Below, in pieces: positions 33,497 through 41,455 of a stretch of 54,698 bases of DNA. Source of the DNA: Planctomycetia bacterium (GTDB lineage: Bacteria; Planctomycetota; Phycisphaerae; Phycisphaerales; SM1A02). The first letter of the stretch is position 1, and every line of letters starts with the position of its first letter. The notes beneath the pieces are model-generated. The model saw only the letters and a program-made list of their open reading frames with translations. It ran no database searches and had not been told where the DNA came from. The DNA lies in the NCBI GenBank assembly GCA_005799495.1, contig SYGP01000032.1, forward strand, positions 1 to 54,698. Direction: 5' to 3'. A program made the position numbers and the translations under genes.

Positions 33497-35262
33497 GAAT
33501 GTGTCTCGCCCGTGTTGGTTGGATGTTGCCGGGTTGCCATCGAGGGCGCCATCGTAGGTTCCACATCCACAGTGGCGCCTCGCACGCGGACGACGCGGAC
33601 CAGCGAGCCTGCTTCGACGAACTCGCCCGCGGTGCAGGCATCGAACAGTTGCCCCCCGACGGAGATCCGACCCGCGGGACGGAGTGTCGTGATCGCCACC
33701 GCACTGTCGCCCGCCACAGGATTCTTGGAGGAGGCGCGCTGCGGCGCGGATCCTGCTGCCGCCTCGGAGTGAAGCACCGCGCGTCGGAGCAGTGGCGACT
33801 GCGGCAGCGAGCGGGCTGCGAACCAGAGAATCGCGACGGAGCCGAACAACGAGATCAGCACCGATCCGATGCCCAAGAACAACTGTTGCTGACCGACGGC
33901 CGTCGACAGGTCGCGCGTCACGAAACTGGAGACAAGTCCGCCGAGGAGCAGTGCGCCTCCCATCACCGCAACCCAGCCACCCGTTGGAATCACGATGATG
34001 TCGAGCGCAACGAGCGCAAGCCCAATCAAAACGGCGATGAGTTCCCACCACTCCGCGAGTCCCACCAGTGCGGGCGCGCCAACGAGCAGCAGCAGTGAAA
34101 CTGCAGCCACGCTGCCAAAGAACCCGAACCCCGGCGTCAAACCTTCGATGACGAAGCCAACCAGCATCAGCACGATCAGTGCGATTCGAACTGGCCAAGA
34201 CACCAGAAACCGTGCGAGCGACTCCGACCAACTTTCCTCGAGGCGGTCGATGGTCGTTGCACCGAACCATTGGGCCAGTTGGGCATCATTGGCAATGACA
34301 CCCCGAGCGAGCCCCAGCTCGCTCGCTTCGCGCGGATACACCACCAAGAGTTGGTCGGGACGCGCCACCTGCTCGACCACCTTCCAGTTGGCGCGCTCCG
34401 ATGCGGTCAATCGCGCGCGAGAGAGGCGAGGTTCAGCGTCGGGATCCGCCTCCTGAGGTTTCTCGACTTGCCCTGAGGCTTGTGGTGCGCTCGACGGGGA
34501 CCGTTGAGTGAACATCGGCAGCAATTGCTGAACGAGCGACTCATCGGCATCGGCCCGTGGCGCATCTGGCACATCGGCAAGCGCAGCCTTTGGGGGGGCT
34601 TCGCCGAACAGATCGCGGTACTCCTCCTCGTCCACAATGGCGGTGCGGTCACCCTCCACCGAGCGGATCAGCCACAACGCAGTGCCAAGGCGCACGAATG
34701 CAGTGACCAAGTGCTCGTCATATCCGCGCGCCCTGGCACTGTCGACCACTTCGGCGATCAGCGGAGCCTCCAACTTGGCGCGCTCTGTGGGCGGCAGCGG
34801 GATGAGTCCGGCACCTGGGATCGCTTGGATGGGTGCGGCATCACCGAAGGATGAGCCGGGCGACACCACGATTTCACGCGCTGCAAGCGCAATGATGGTG
34901 CCTGCCGAGAACGCGCGCGGGTGAATCCATGCCACGGTGTTCGGCGGGAACTCCTGCTTGATCATGTGGCAGATTCGGAGCGTCGCCACCAGATCCCCGC
35001 CAGGGGTGTCGATCTCAATCACGATGGCCGTGGCGCCGCGCTGTCGAGCGACTTCCACGCGGCGCTCCAGTGAAAGCGCCGTGATGTCGTCGATCGCACC
35101 TCGGACGGGCAAGACGGCGATGTGCGATGCTTGGCGCTCGGCAGGAACGGCCTGCGCTGCCCGAGCAGTCGCCGGAAGCTCGGTCAGGGCAAGCAGGCAG
35201 AGAATCAGTCGCAGTGGATTGCACCGCACCCACGAGCGATGTGACAACTGCATGCGTTCCAT
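33493..35262 (-). CDS. NfeD membrane-bound serine protease (ClpP-class)
   Basis: A ~589-residue long-form NfeD protein. After a signal peptide (LILCLLALTELPATARA) comes a ClpP/SppA-like domain with ATAIVIEIDTPGGDL and the nucleophile block HPRAFSAGTIIALAA followed by VSPGSSFGDAAPI; a Lys in TERAKLEAPL may be the dyad partner. Then follow four or five membrane helices and a C-terminal OB fold (DSAVAITTLRPAGRISVGGQLFDACTAGEF). The start could be ATG 35262 or 35253; the latter has TACCAT seven bases upstream. Earlier Mets lie close to the upstream terminator. Confidence 0.88.
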   Translation of the reverse strand: MERMQLSHRSWVRCNPLRLILCLLALTELPATARAAQAVPAERQASHIAVLPVRGAIDDITALSLERRVEVARQRGATAIVIEIDTPGGDLVATLRICHMIKQEFPPNTVAWIHPRAFSAGTIIALAAREIVVSPGSSFGDAAPIQAIPGAGLIPLPPTERAKLEAPLIAEVVDSARARGYDEHLVTAFVRLGTALWLIRSVEGDRTAIVDEEEYRDLFGEAPPKAALADVPDAPRADADESLVQQLLPMFTQRSPSSAPQASGQVEKPQEADPDAEPRLSRARLTASERANWKVVEQVARPDQLLVVYPREASELGLARGVIANDAQLAQWFGATTIDRLEESWSESLARFLVSWPVRIALIVLMLVGFVIEGLTPGFGFFGSVAAVSLLLLVGAPALVGLAEWWELIAVLIGLALVALDIIVIPTGGWVAVMGGALLLGGLVSSFVTRDLSTAVGQQQLFLGIGSVLISLFGSVAILWFAARSLPQSPLLRRAVLHSEAAAGSAPQRASSKNPVAGDSAVAITTLRPAGRISVGGQLFDACTAGEFVEAGSLVRVVRVRGATVDVEPTMAPSMATRQHPTNTGETHS

Positions 35263-35340
35263 GGTAGTTGCGACGGACCGCCTCGAATGGTTCCGATCGG
35301 ACTGCTGCAGCGGAGTGACCCTCATGGATTCCCGAAGGCC

Positions 35341-35368
35341 AAAAAAAGACCCCGGCAGTGCCGGGGTC
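35341..35368 (-). terminator. Intrinsic terminator after the prepilin-like genes
   Basis: GACCCCGGCA / TGCCGGGGTC stem, followed on the minus strand by seven T. It lies 30 bp beyond the stop codon at 35399 and separates the prepilin-like genes from the NfeD operon. Confidence 0.9.
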
Positions 35369-35398
35369 TGGAGTCGACAGAGAAGGGGGCTTTGGCGA

Positions 35399-36304
35399 TC
35401 AGTCCCACGACGCGACATGCGTTGTTGCAGTGCCGCTTCCGGTGACTTGCGTCACGATTTGGATCAATGAATCACGGTTATTCGCGCCGCTCTCCGCAAG
35501 GAAGATATTGTCGAGGATCGCCGTGGTGCCTGAACCGATGCGATCAAGACCTTCAGGGGAGAAGGTGCGCTCGAATGTCACATGGTTGTCGTTGTAGCAC
35601 ATGTTGCCTTCCCACTGATCCTTGTCACCGTGAATCCGGAGCGTTTCCGAGGCCTTGTAGTCGTTTGCGGTCAATGACCCATTGAGCACGCCTCGGTTGC
35701 CGAGGATCACGAACTTGGAATTGCCAGACTGACGCCATTCGCGGCGACGCCGATCATTGTTGGGCAGCGGCATCGCGGCATACGAGGTTGCGGATGAGGT
35801 CAGGACCGCACCGTTCCCCTGAATGCGGAAGTTGCCAATGCCTCCGCCTCCGCCACCATCGGGCGTGTCGCCATCCCAATAGATGTCTGAGGCGGGCTTG
35901 TAGGCGTTGAAGTTGTAGTTGGTGCACTGACCCACCTTCGAGCTGGTCTCGGCGGGGCAGATCAACAGTGCGGGCGAGAAGAGATTCTTGGCAATGCACA
36001 CAGCCCACATGTTCTGGTGGGAGTTCTTTGCCTCGTTGAAATCACCGCGACCGGGGATGTTCTGTCCTCCGATGGCAAGTCGGTTGATTTCGCCCGGCGT
36101 CGGATAGCGCTGCTGCTGCGCATCGTTGTTGGATTCGGTGATCCAACCCTTGTGGATTTCCTTGACCTGCGTCGCACACTTGACTTGCTGCGCGTTCTTT
36201 CGGGCGCGTGCAAGGGCAGGCAGGAGGATGCCGAGCAGAAGGGCGATGATCGCCATGACAACGAGCAGTTCAACGAGCGTGAATGCGCGACGGTGTGACT
36301 TCAT
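35399..36304 (-). CDS. Prepilin-like protein A (planctomycete type)
   Basis: A 301-residue protein with a short leader MKSHRRA and [31 protein letters not shown], the class III prepilin signal with Glu at +5. The long globular domain shares with its upstream neighbour IHK-x6-ESN-x-D, PTPG, VCIAKNLF, YNFNAY and, near the C-terminus, HGDKDQWEGN-x2-YNDNHVTF. Many planctomycete prepilin-like proteins have comparable C-terminal D/N-H motifs, function unknown. It contains a Gly run near residue 150. A strong terminator follows. It may form a surface fibre or use the type II secretion machinery encoded 20 kb away. Confidence 0.85.
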   Translation of the reverse strand: MKSHRRAFTLVELLVVMAIIALLLGILLPALARARKNAQQVKCATQVKEIHKGWITESNNDAQQQRYPTPGEINRLAIGGQNIPGRGDFNEAKNSHQNMWAVCIAKNLFSPALLICPAETSSKVGQCTNYNFNAYKPASDIYWDGDTPDGGGGGGIGNFRIQGNGAVLTSSATSYAAMPLPNNDRRRREWRQSGNSKFVILGNRGVLNGSLTANDYKASETLRIHGDKDQWEGNMCYNDNHVTFERTFSPEGLDRIGSGTTAILDNIFLAESGANNRDSLIQIVTQVTGSGTATTHVASWD

Positions 36305-36365
36305 AGTGGTTCCATTCAAATGAAAGGCGTCTTTGGAAGATCGCATGGTGAATACTTCGAGTGAC

Positions 36366-37391
36366 TCAGTTCGCCGGGAGATTGGCGTCGTAGACCAACG
36401 AACCATTGTTTTCCTGAACGGCGGTTCCGATGGTGAACGCAAGAATGGAATCGCCCTGCTTTGCCGCGCCAGCCGCTCCCGCTTGTCCGCAGGCGAAATC
36501 CATGTTGAAGATGTTGTCTCGCTCGAGGTTGGATCCGGAGTTCGGGCAGATGTAGGAGGTCTGCTTCGGGAAGAAAGTGGCCGTGAACTCGGCGTGGTTG
36601 TCGGCATAGATGACATTGCCATCCCACTCTTTCTTCGTGCCGTGCAGAAGCAACGTCGGGCTCTGCCTGTAATCCGCGGGGGCAGCGACAGCCGTGGTGC
36701 CTTGATTCAAGTGCTTGACACCGCGCGTCGCGAGCAGCGGACGGCTGCTGTCACCCGTGTTTCGCCAGCCCAACTTCTTGCGCTCGCCAAAGAGGGGCTG
36801 GTGGGCAAAGGACACATTGCACGCGGAGGTTGGCGTGCCACCAGGGTTGCCCTGATGAATATTGGCGAGGAATGAGTCGTCCCAGTAGCCGAGGGGCGTG
36901 TTGTCGTTCGAGTCGAGAGTCGGATCGTACGCGGCGTAGTTGTACGGCTGGTCGGAGGCGAGTCCGATGGTGGATGCCTTGCCCTTTTCCACCACATTCG
37001 AGCCTGGATATTCGGTCGGGCCCACCAAGATGTCGGTGTTGAAGAGTTCGCGAGCGACGCAAACGGAGTAGAGACGAGCCGTGTTGTTGAACGTAAAGCT
37101 CTCGAGCCCTTGCCCTTGGGTTTGGATCCCGCCGTAGGCTCTGCGGTTGTAGAGACCGGGCGTCGGAAGCCGACCCTGCGAGTCGCTGTTGGACTCGATC
37201 ACCATGGCCTTGTGAATCTGCACCTGTTGGGTCGAGTCCTTCATCGTGCGGGCCTGATCGCGTGCCTTCGAAAGGGCTGGCAGCAACAGCCCAATCAGGA
37301 CAGCGATGATGCCAATGACCACGAGAAGTTCGACGAGCGTGAATGCACGGCGGGTGTTTCGAAGGATGTTGTTCATGGTGATGTTGTTCAT
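36366..37391 (-). CDS. Prepilin-like protein B (planctomycete type)
   Basis: A 341-residue paralogue of the preceding entry: leader to NTRRA, then [31 protein letters not shown]. It retains [43 protein letters not shown] and [10 protein letters not shown]-x2-YADNHAEF, in the same order. Spacing to protein A is 61 bp, so both are probably on one mRNA. Two starts are possible, 37391 and 37376, in a short duplicated ATGAACAAC sequence; the first overlaps the stop of a small upstream frame as ATGA. Neither has a clear ribosome site. Confidence 0.85.
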   Translation of the reverse strand: MNNITMNNILRNTRRAFTLVELLVVIGIIAVLIGLLLPALSKARDQARTMKDSTQQVQIHKAMVIESNSDSQGRLPTPGLYNRRAYGGIQTQGQGLESFTFNNTARLYSVCVARELFNTDILVGPTEYPGSNVVEKGKASTIGLASDQPYNYAAYDPTLDSNDNTPLGYWDDSFLANIHQGNPGGTPTSACNVSFAHQPLFGERKKLGWRNTGDSSRPLLATRGVKHLNQGTTAVAAPADYRQSPTLLLHGTKKEWDGNVIYADNHAEFTATFFPKQTSYICPNSGSNLERDNIFNMDFACGQAGAAGAAKQGDSILAFTIGTAVQENNGSLVYDANLPAN

Positions 37392-37678
37392 TTCAATATC
37401 AGAGGACGAGCACGAAATGCCGGACTACCTACAGAAGCGGGTAGCCCGAGAGAATCCACAGGAAGTTCTGGGAGGTTGACCGCCGCCACGGCGTGACGAA
37501 GATTCGGTGAAACCACCCAACCAGCGCGAACGAAATCTGCCAACAGATCCCCTTCAGGATTCGCCCAGCTCAGGAGTTGCTCCAGAGTTACTCCAGAGTT
37601 GCTCCAGGGAAGGGCGCCGAAGAGGGCTTCGAAATGTCGGCTCGCGGGTGGGTAGGAATCGCCCTCGAACAAGGGCAA
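37388..37678 (-). CDS. Possible 96-residue leader ORF or gene remnant
   Basis: Open frame starting at TTG directly after an in-frame stop and ending with an ATGA overlap with prepilin-like gene B. A candidate promoter ends ~30 bp upstream. The product ([36 protein letters not shown]) is not low-complexity, but I recognise no family. Against it: TTG start without ribosome site, weakening codon bias toward the 3' end, and an 11-bp tandem repeat inside it that would break frame if its copy number changed. It could be a coupled leader peptide, a decayed gene or chance. Confidence 0.3.
   Translation of the reverse strand: MPLFEGDSYPPASRHFEALFGALPWSNSGVTLEQLLSWANPEGDLLADFVRAGWVVSPNLRHAVAAVNLPELPVDSLGLPASVGSPAFRARPLILK
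37574..37606. repeat. Three tandem 11-bp repeats
   Basis: GAGTTGCTCCA, GAGTTACTCCA, GAGTTGCTCCA, one base different in the middle copy. The period is about one helical turn, as for operator iterons. Confidence 0.85.
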
Positions 37679-37708
37679 TCAAGACAGGGTGAGCTCAACA
37701 CGCGCTCG

Positions 37709-37737
37709 GTAAAAGTACCCGCCAGCCAAGATGTCAA
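37709..37737 (-). promoter_or_regulatory. Candidate promoter of the prepilin-like genes
   Basis: Minus strand: consensus TTGACA (37737-37732), 17-bp spacer, TTTTAC (37714-37709). Start near 37702, giving a leader of ~310 bases to prepilin-like gene B or ~24 bases to the small ORF. Confidence 0.45.
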
Positions 37738-37742
37738 TCAAC

Positions 37743-37758
37743 TACTCTTACGAGAGTA
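37743..37758. repeat. Palindrome abutting the -35 element
   Basis: TACTCT, TACG, AGAGTA, six bases upstream of the TTGACA. Its position fits an activator or repressor site. Confidence 0.5.
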
Positions 37759-37818
37759 ACCCCGATTCAGGTTGAGTCAAGTTTCCACTTCCTCTTCATT
37801 TTCTTCATCCTTGCTCCC

Positions 37819-38313
37819 ATGACCCAGTCAAAGCCACACCAAGCCGAGTTCCGTTCGCCGAGCGATGCCCTTTCCCGCCTCGGGATTGTGCTCCCGCCCG
37901 CGCCGAAGCCAGTCGCGTCCTATGTCCCCTGTGTGCGGACCGGCAATCTCTTGATCGTCAGTGGACAACTTCCTTTCCGCGATGGCACACTTCTGGCGAT
38001 CGGGGCGGTTCCCGATCCCGTCTCCATTGAACGCGCGCAAGAGGCAGCGCGACAGTGCATCCTGAACGGACTTGCCGTGGTGGCGGGCGAGTGCGGCGGA
38101 TCGCTCGATGGAGTCGCGCGCATCGTTCGACTGGGTGTCTTTGTCGCAAGTTGCAATGGATTCACCGAGCAGCCCAAGGTTGCCAATGGTGCGAGCGATC
38201 TCCTGCAGCAGATCTTCGGCGAGGCGGGGCGTCACGCGCGAGCCGCCGTTGGAACCAACGCACTGCCGCTTGGTGCAAGCGTCGAGATAGAGATGATGGT
38301 CGAACTGCGCTGA
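37819..38313 (+). CDS. RidA/YjgF-family protein
   Basis: A 164-residue protein of the RidA/YjgF/YER057c superfamily, whose best-known members deaminate reactive enamines and imines. Recognisable parts are YVPCVRTGNLLIVSGQLPFRDG, AARQCILNGLAVVAGECGG and ARAAVGTNALPLGASVEIEMMVEL. It has an N-terminal extension of ~30 residues and belongs to the longer subfamily, in which the Arg of canonical RidA is in the same ARAAVG segment. Start at ATG 37819; no ribosome site is obvious. Confidence 0.9.
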   Translation: MTQSKPHQAEFRSPSDALSRLGIVLPPAPKPVASYVPCVRTGNLLIVSGQLPFRDGTLLAIGAVPDPVSIERAQEAARQCILNGLAVVAGECGGSLDGVARIVRLGVFVASCNGFTEQPKVANGASDLLQQIFGEAGRHARAAVGTNALPLGASVEIEMMVELR

Positions 38314-38347
38314 GGAGTCCGCGGGGCGCACGGCGCGGCGGGCGCGT

Positions 38348-39700
38348 TCACTTCAGGATGACAAGGGTGAGCAGGGCGAGGCAGGTCACGGACAGCACGA
38401 CGATGAGCAGAACCGCCCACTGCGGCAGGCTCCCCGTCGTGGCGGCGGTCTGCACCGTGGTCTGCGCCTGCGACTCGACATCGCTGGCAATGTCGGCGAG
38501 ATCGACCGCGCGCGTGGCGTACCGCAGCGGCTGATCGGCAAGCGCCAGATCAAGATCCTCCATCAGTTCCACGGCGCTTTGGTAGCGCTCCGCGGGACGC
38601 TTGCGCATCATGAGCTCAACGATCTCGGCGGTGTGCTGCGAGACGCCACCCACCACCTGATCCGGAGGAACGAGTTCCTCGGACAGATGCGCCCGCATGA
38701 CTTCACTCGGGCCGTTTCCCTTGAACGGAACGCGCCCCGTGAGCATGTGGTAAAGCGTTGCGCCAAGTCCGTAGATGTCAGCGGGTGGGCCGAGGTCCAC
38801 GGACCCGCGTACCTGCTCCGGGCTGATGTAGTAGGGCGTGCCGAACGCCTTGTGCCTCTCCGCTTCGGCGGTCTTCTTGTCGTCGATGGCCCGCGCAAGA
38901 CCGAGGTCGGCAAGTTTCGCGGTACCGGACTTCGTCATGATGATGTTCTTCGGCTTGATGTCGCGGTGGATGAATCCCTTGGCATGCGCATGCTTCAGCG
39001 CACTGGCGATCTGCCGCGTGATCGCGAGCGCGTCCCGCTCTGGAATTCGCTTCGACTTCGTGATGAGGTCGTGGACGGTCTCGCCATCGACATACTCCAT
39101 GACGAAGTAATGCTGCTCGCCCACACTGCCGACATCGAGCGCACCCACGATGTTCGGATCGGACAGCTTTGCGGCGGCGCGTCCCTCCTTGTAGAAGCGT
39201 TCCACGAAGGTGGGATCCGAAGAAAATCGGCGCGGCAGGATCTTGATCGCCACCAATCGGTCGAGACTGGTCTGGCGCGCGAGATACACGGCGGCCATCG
39301 CGCCCGCGCCGAGTTTCTTCACCATTTGATAGCCGGGGATGCGCAGCACGGAACGGTCGCTCTCCGCCTCGCTGCGAAGCCGCGCCAGTTGGCGACGCGT
39401 GACGATCTGTCCTTCGACCAGGATGTCAACGAACGCACGCGCGGCTCCGGCGGGTGTTCGCATCGCAGCAAACACAGCGTCCAACTCTGCTTGTGTCGCG
39501 AGCCCGCGATCCACGATGAGTTTCCCGAGCATGGTGTCGCTCGAACTGCCGGTTCGTGAACCACCACTCTCGCCGCTTGCCGACTCACCTGGATCGCGAG
39601 CAGGAGGACTCGCCGCTGGCTGTGCCCTCGGCGCCGTGGGCGGAATGGACGCCGCCGGTGGAGTGGCGGGGCGCGGAGGTTGTTGCTTTGGGTCGTTCAC
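38348..39700 (-). CDS. Tail-anchored Ser/Thr protein kinase with MshEN-like N-domain
   Basis: A 450-residue Hanks-type kinase. After a Pro/Ser-rich N-terminus, residues ~57-112 form two helical units, LGKLIVDRGLATQAELDAV and FVDILVEGQIVTRRQL, resembling the MshEN/GspE N-terminal domain. The kinase domain has the Gly loop LGAGAMAAVYLA (~130-141), Lys 153 in AIKIL, HRDIKPKN (Asp 247), DLGLA in place of DFG (Asp 265) and SPEQ. A single transmembrane helix at ~425-449 leaves almost nothing outside. The GTG at 39700 is chosen because a -10 element TATAGT lies 30 bp upstream; earlier frames overlap the divergent gene. Confidence 0.88.
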   Translation of the reverse strand: MNDPKQQPPRPATPPAASIPPTAPRAQPAASPPARDPGESASGESGGSRTGSSSDTMLGKLIVDRGLATQAELDAVFAAMRTPAGAARAFVDILVEGQIVTRRQLARLRSEAESDRSVLRIPGYQMVKKLGAGAMAAVYLARQTSLDRLVAIKILPRRFSSDPTFVERFYKEGRAAAKLSDPNIVGALDVGSVGEQHYFVMEYVDGETVHDLITKSKRIPERDALAITRQIASALKHAHAKGFIHRDIKPKNIIMTKSGTAKLADLGLARAIDDKKTAEAERHKAFGTPYYISPEQVRGSVDLGPPADIYGLGATLYHMLTGRVPFKGNGPSEVMRAHLSEELVPPDQVVGGVSQHTAEIVELMMRKRPAERYQSAVELMEDLDLALADQPLRYATRAVDLADIASDVESQAQTTVQTAATTGSLPQWAVLLIVVLSVTCLALLTLVILK

Positions 39701-39730
39701 GGATGCCGCTCGGAATCGCCCGCCGGGCAC

Positions 39731-39738
39731 ACTATACT
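39731..39738. promoter_or_regulatory. Overlapping divergent -10 elements
   Basis: ACTATACT contains TATACT on the plus strand (39733-39738), serving the glycosyltransferase, and TATAGT on the minus strand (39736-39731), serving the kinase. No -35 consensus is visible either way. Confidence 0.45.
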
Positions 39739-39755
39739 TCGCCTCCTCCCTCCGC

Positions 39756-40835
39756 ATGCGCTCGCCACCCAGGCGCATCCTCATTGTGCGCCCGAGCGCG
39801 CTCGGCGATGTGTGCCGAACGGTGCCGATCGCCTGGTCGCTGCGGGAGGCGTTCCCGAAGGCGTCCGTGGATTGGGTCGTGGAAGACCGCTGGATGGGCG
39901 CGGTGCAGGGGCACCCTGCGGTGGACCGCGTCATCGCATTTCCCAAGCGCGATTTTCGGCGGTGGTGGCGCAGCATTCCCGTCGCCGTGAGAACGGTCCA
40001 GTGGTTCACGAAGCTGCGGCGCGGGCGGTATGACCTGGTGATCGATGCGCAGGGGCTGGCGCGAAGCGGTCTGATGGCTCTGGTCACAGGCGCGAGGACG
40101 CGCGTCGGGCACCAAGGGAGCCGGGAGTTCGCGTGGCTCGGCGCGAATCGGCGAGTGCCGAGGCGACCGGATTCGCACGTGGTGGATGCGATGCTTGAGT
40201 TGGTGGCGGCGGTCGGTGCGCCTGCGCGCGCCGACATGCGGCTCGATGTTTCGGTCGCGGGCAAGCGTGAGTGGCAGGCGGCGAGCGAGCGCGCATCGAT
40301 CGGTCCGCGCATGCTGGTGCTTGCGACCACCAACGGCTGGGCTGGCAAGCGTTGGCCGAACGCGCGCTATGCCGCGCTGCTGCACGCGGTGAGCGCACAA
40401 CTTCTTGCGAGCGGTATTCGTGATGTGCTCCTCACCGGTGCGCCCGGCGAGGAGCCGCAGACTGCGCCCATCGCCGAGCTGCTGCGCCAAATCGGCGGAT
40501 TCCGCATTCATGACATGGCGGGACAGTTGTCCGTTGCCGCAACCGTGGCTGCGGTCCACGATGCAGCACTGTTGATCGGGCTCGACTCTGCGCCGATCCA
40601 CATGGCCGCTGGGCTCGGCACACCGTTCGTGGGCCTCTACGGTGCCACGCGACCGTGGATCGATGGTCCCTACGGCGGCGCGGAGTGGTGCGTTCACGGC
40701 GGAGCAGGGATGCAACTCGATGAACATGAACACCGCGATGCCGTGCGCGGCGCAGCCGTGATGGAACGCATCAGCGTGGAAGCCGTGGCGACACTCGTGC
40801 AGCGGCGACTGCGCTCCATGGAGGGTGTGGCGTGA
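39756..40835 (+). CDS. Glycosyltransferase family 9 (heptosyltransferase-like)
   Basis: A 359-residue GT-B enzyme of the ADP-heptose:LPS heptosyltransferase family: ILIVRPSALGDVCRTVPIAWSLREAFP at the start, YDLVIDAQGLARSGLMA, LLTGAPGEEPQ and the C-terminal GLDSAPIHMAAGLGTPFVGLYGATRPW that binds the nucleotide sugar. It adds core sugars to lipid A at the inner membrane. The neighbouring lpxK and hldE support an LPS role and ADP-heptose as donor. The start follows a -10 element by 17 bp and has no ribosome site. The next gene overlaps as GTGA. Confidence 0.92.
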   Translation: MRSPPRRILIVRPSALGDVCRTVPIAWSLREAFPKASVDWVVEDRWMGAVQGHPAVDRVIAFPKRDFRRWWRSIPVAVRTVQWFTKLRRGRYDLVIDAQGLARSGLMALVTGARTRVGHQGSREFAWLGANRRVPRRPDSHVVDAMLELVAAVGAPARADMRLDVSVAGKREWQAASERASIGPRMLVLATTNGWAGKRWPNARYAALLHAVSAQLLASGIRDVLLTGAPGEEPQTAPIAELLRQIGGFRIHDMAGQLSVAATVAAVHDAALLIGLDSAPIHMAAGLGTPFVGLYGATRPWIDGPYGGAEWCVHGGAGMQLDEHEHRDAVRGAAVMERISVEAVATLVQRRLRSMEGVA

Positions 40836-41455
40836 CGGCGCCCGTGATCCTTGCCAGTGCAAGCGTGAGTCGCAGGGAACTGCTCGAAGCGGCAGGAATT
40901 GCCGTGTCCGTTCTTGTGCCTCGCATCGATGACGGGATGCTTCGCGTGCGCGCGGATCATGCGGGCGAGGATTGCTGTGCGCTCGCCTGGTTCAAGGTCG
41001 CACAACTGTTGCGGCAGCGGGAGCGGCTGACGCGCGATGCGCCCAACGCGCGCGTCATTCTTGCCGCGGATACGGTGTGCGTGCTCGATGACCAGGTGTG
41101 TGGGAAGCCTGCCGATGCAGCTGCCGCGCGGCAAGTGCTCGAAAGCGCTTTCGGGCGAACGCAACGCGTGGTGACCGGTGTCGCGATTCACTGCCTCATC
41201 ACCAGTCGGCGCTTTCTTTCGAGCGATGTGGCACGCGTGCGCCTCGGCGATGTTCCGAAGGACCTCTTGGATGCGCACATCGCGTCGGGTGCGTGGAAGG
41301 GTCGTGCAGGCGGTTACCACATCGACGAAATCCTGCTGGCCGGTTGGCCCGTCGAGTGCGACGGCGATCCATCCACGGTGGCGGGATTGCCGCTGCGGAT
41401 GGTGTTGCCCATCCTGCGCAGGCTGCTCGGCGCAGGTGGCGCGCTGCACACATGA
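40832..41455 (+). CDS. Maf-like nucleotide pyrophosphatase
   Basis: A 207-residue member of the Maf/YhdE family of nucleoside triphosphate pyrophosphatases acting on modified or canonical nucleotides. Motifs: ILASASVSRRELLEAAG (SxSxRR), ILAADTVCVLDDQVCGKP and WKGRAGGYHIDE. It starts with GTG overlapping the previous stop and ends overlapping lpxK as ATGA, so it is translated within the LPS operon without evident functional link. Confidence 0.92.
   Translation: MTAPVILASASVSRRELLEAAGIAVSVLVPRIDDGMLRVRADHAGEDCCALAWFKVAQLLRQRERLTRDAPNARVILAADTVCVLDDQVCGKPADAAAARQVLESAFGRTQRVVTGVAIHCLITSRRFLSSDVARVRLGDVPKDLLDAHIASGAWKGRAGGYHIDEILLAGWPVECDGDPSTVAGLPLRMVLPILRRLLGAGGALHT

Larger units (their letters stand above)
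37392..37818. other. Regulatory region between prepilin-like genes and the RidA gene
   Basis: 427 bp with lower GC than its surroundings. It holds the possible 96-residue frame, three 11-bp tandem repeats (37574-37606), a minus-strand promoter candidate (37709-37737), a palindrome (37743-37758) and a pyrimidine-rich stretch before the RidA start. Confidence 0.6.
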
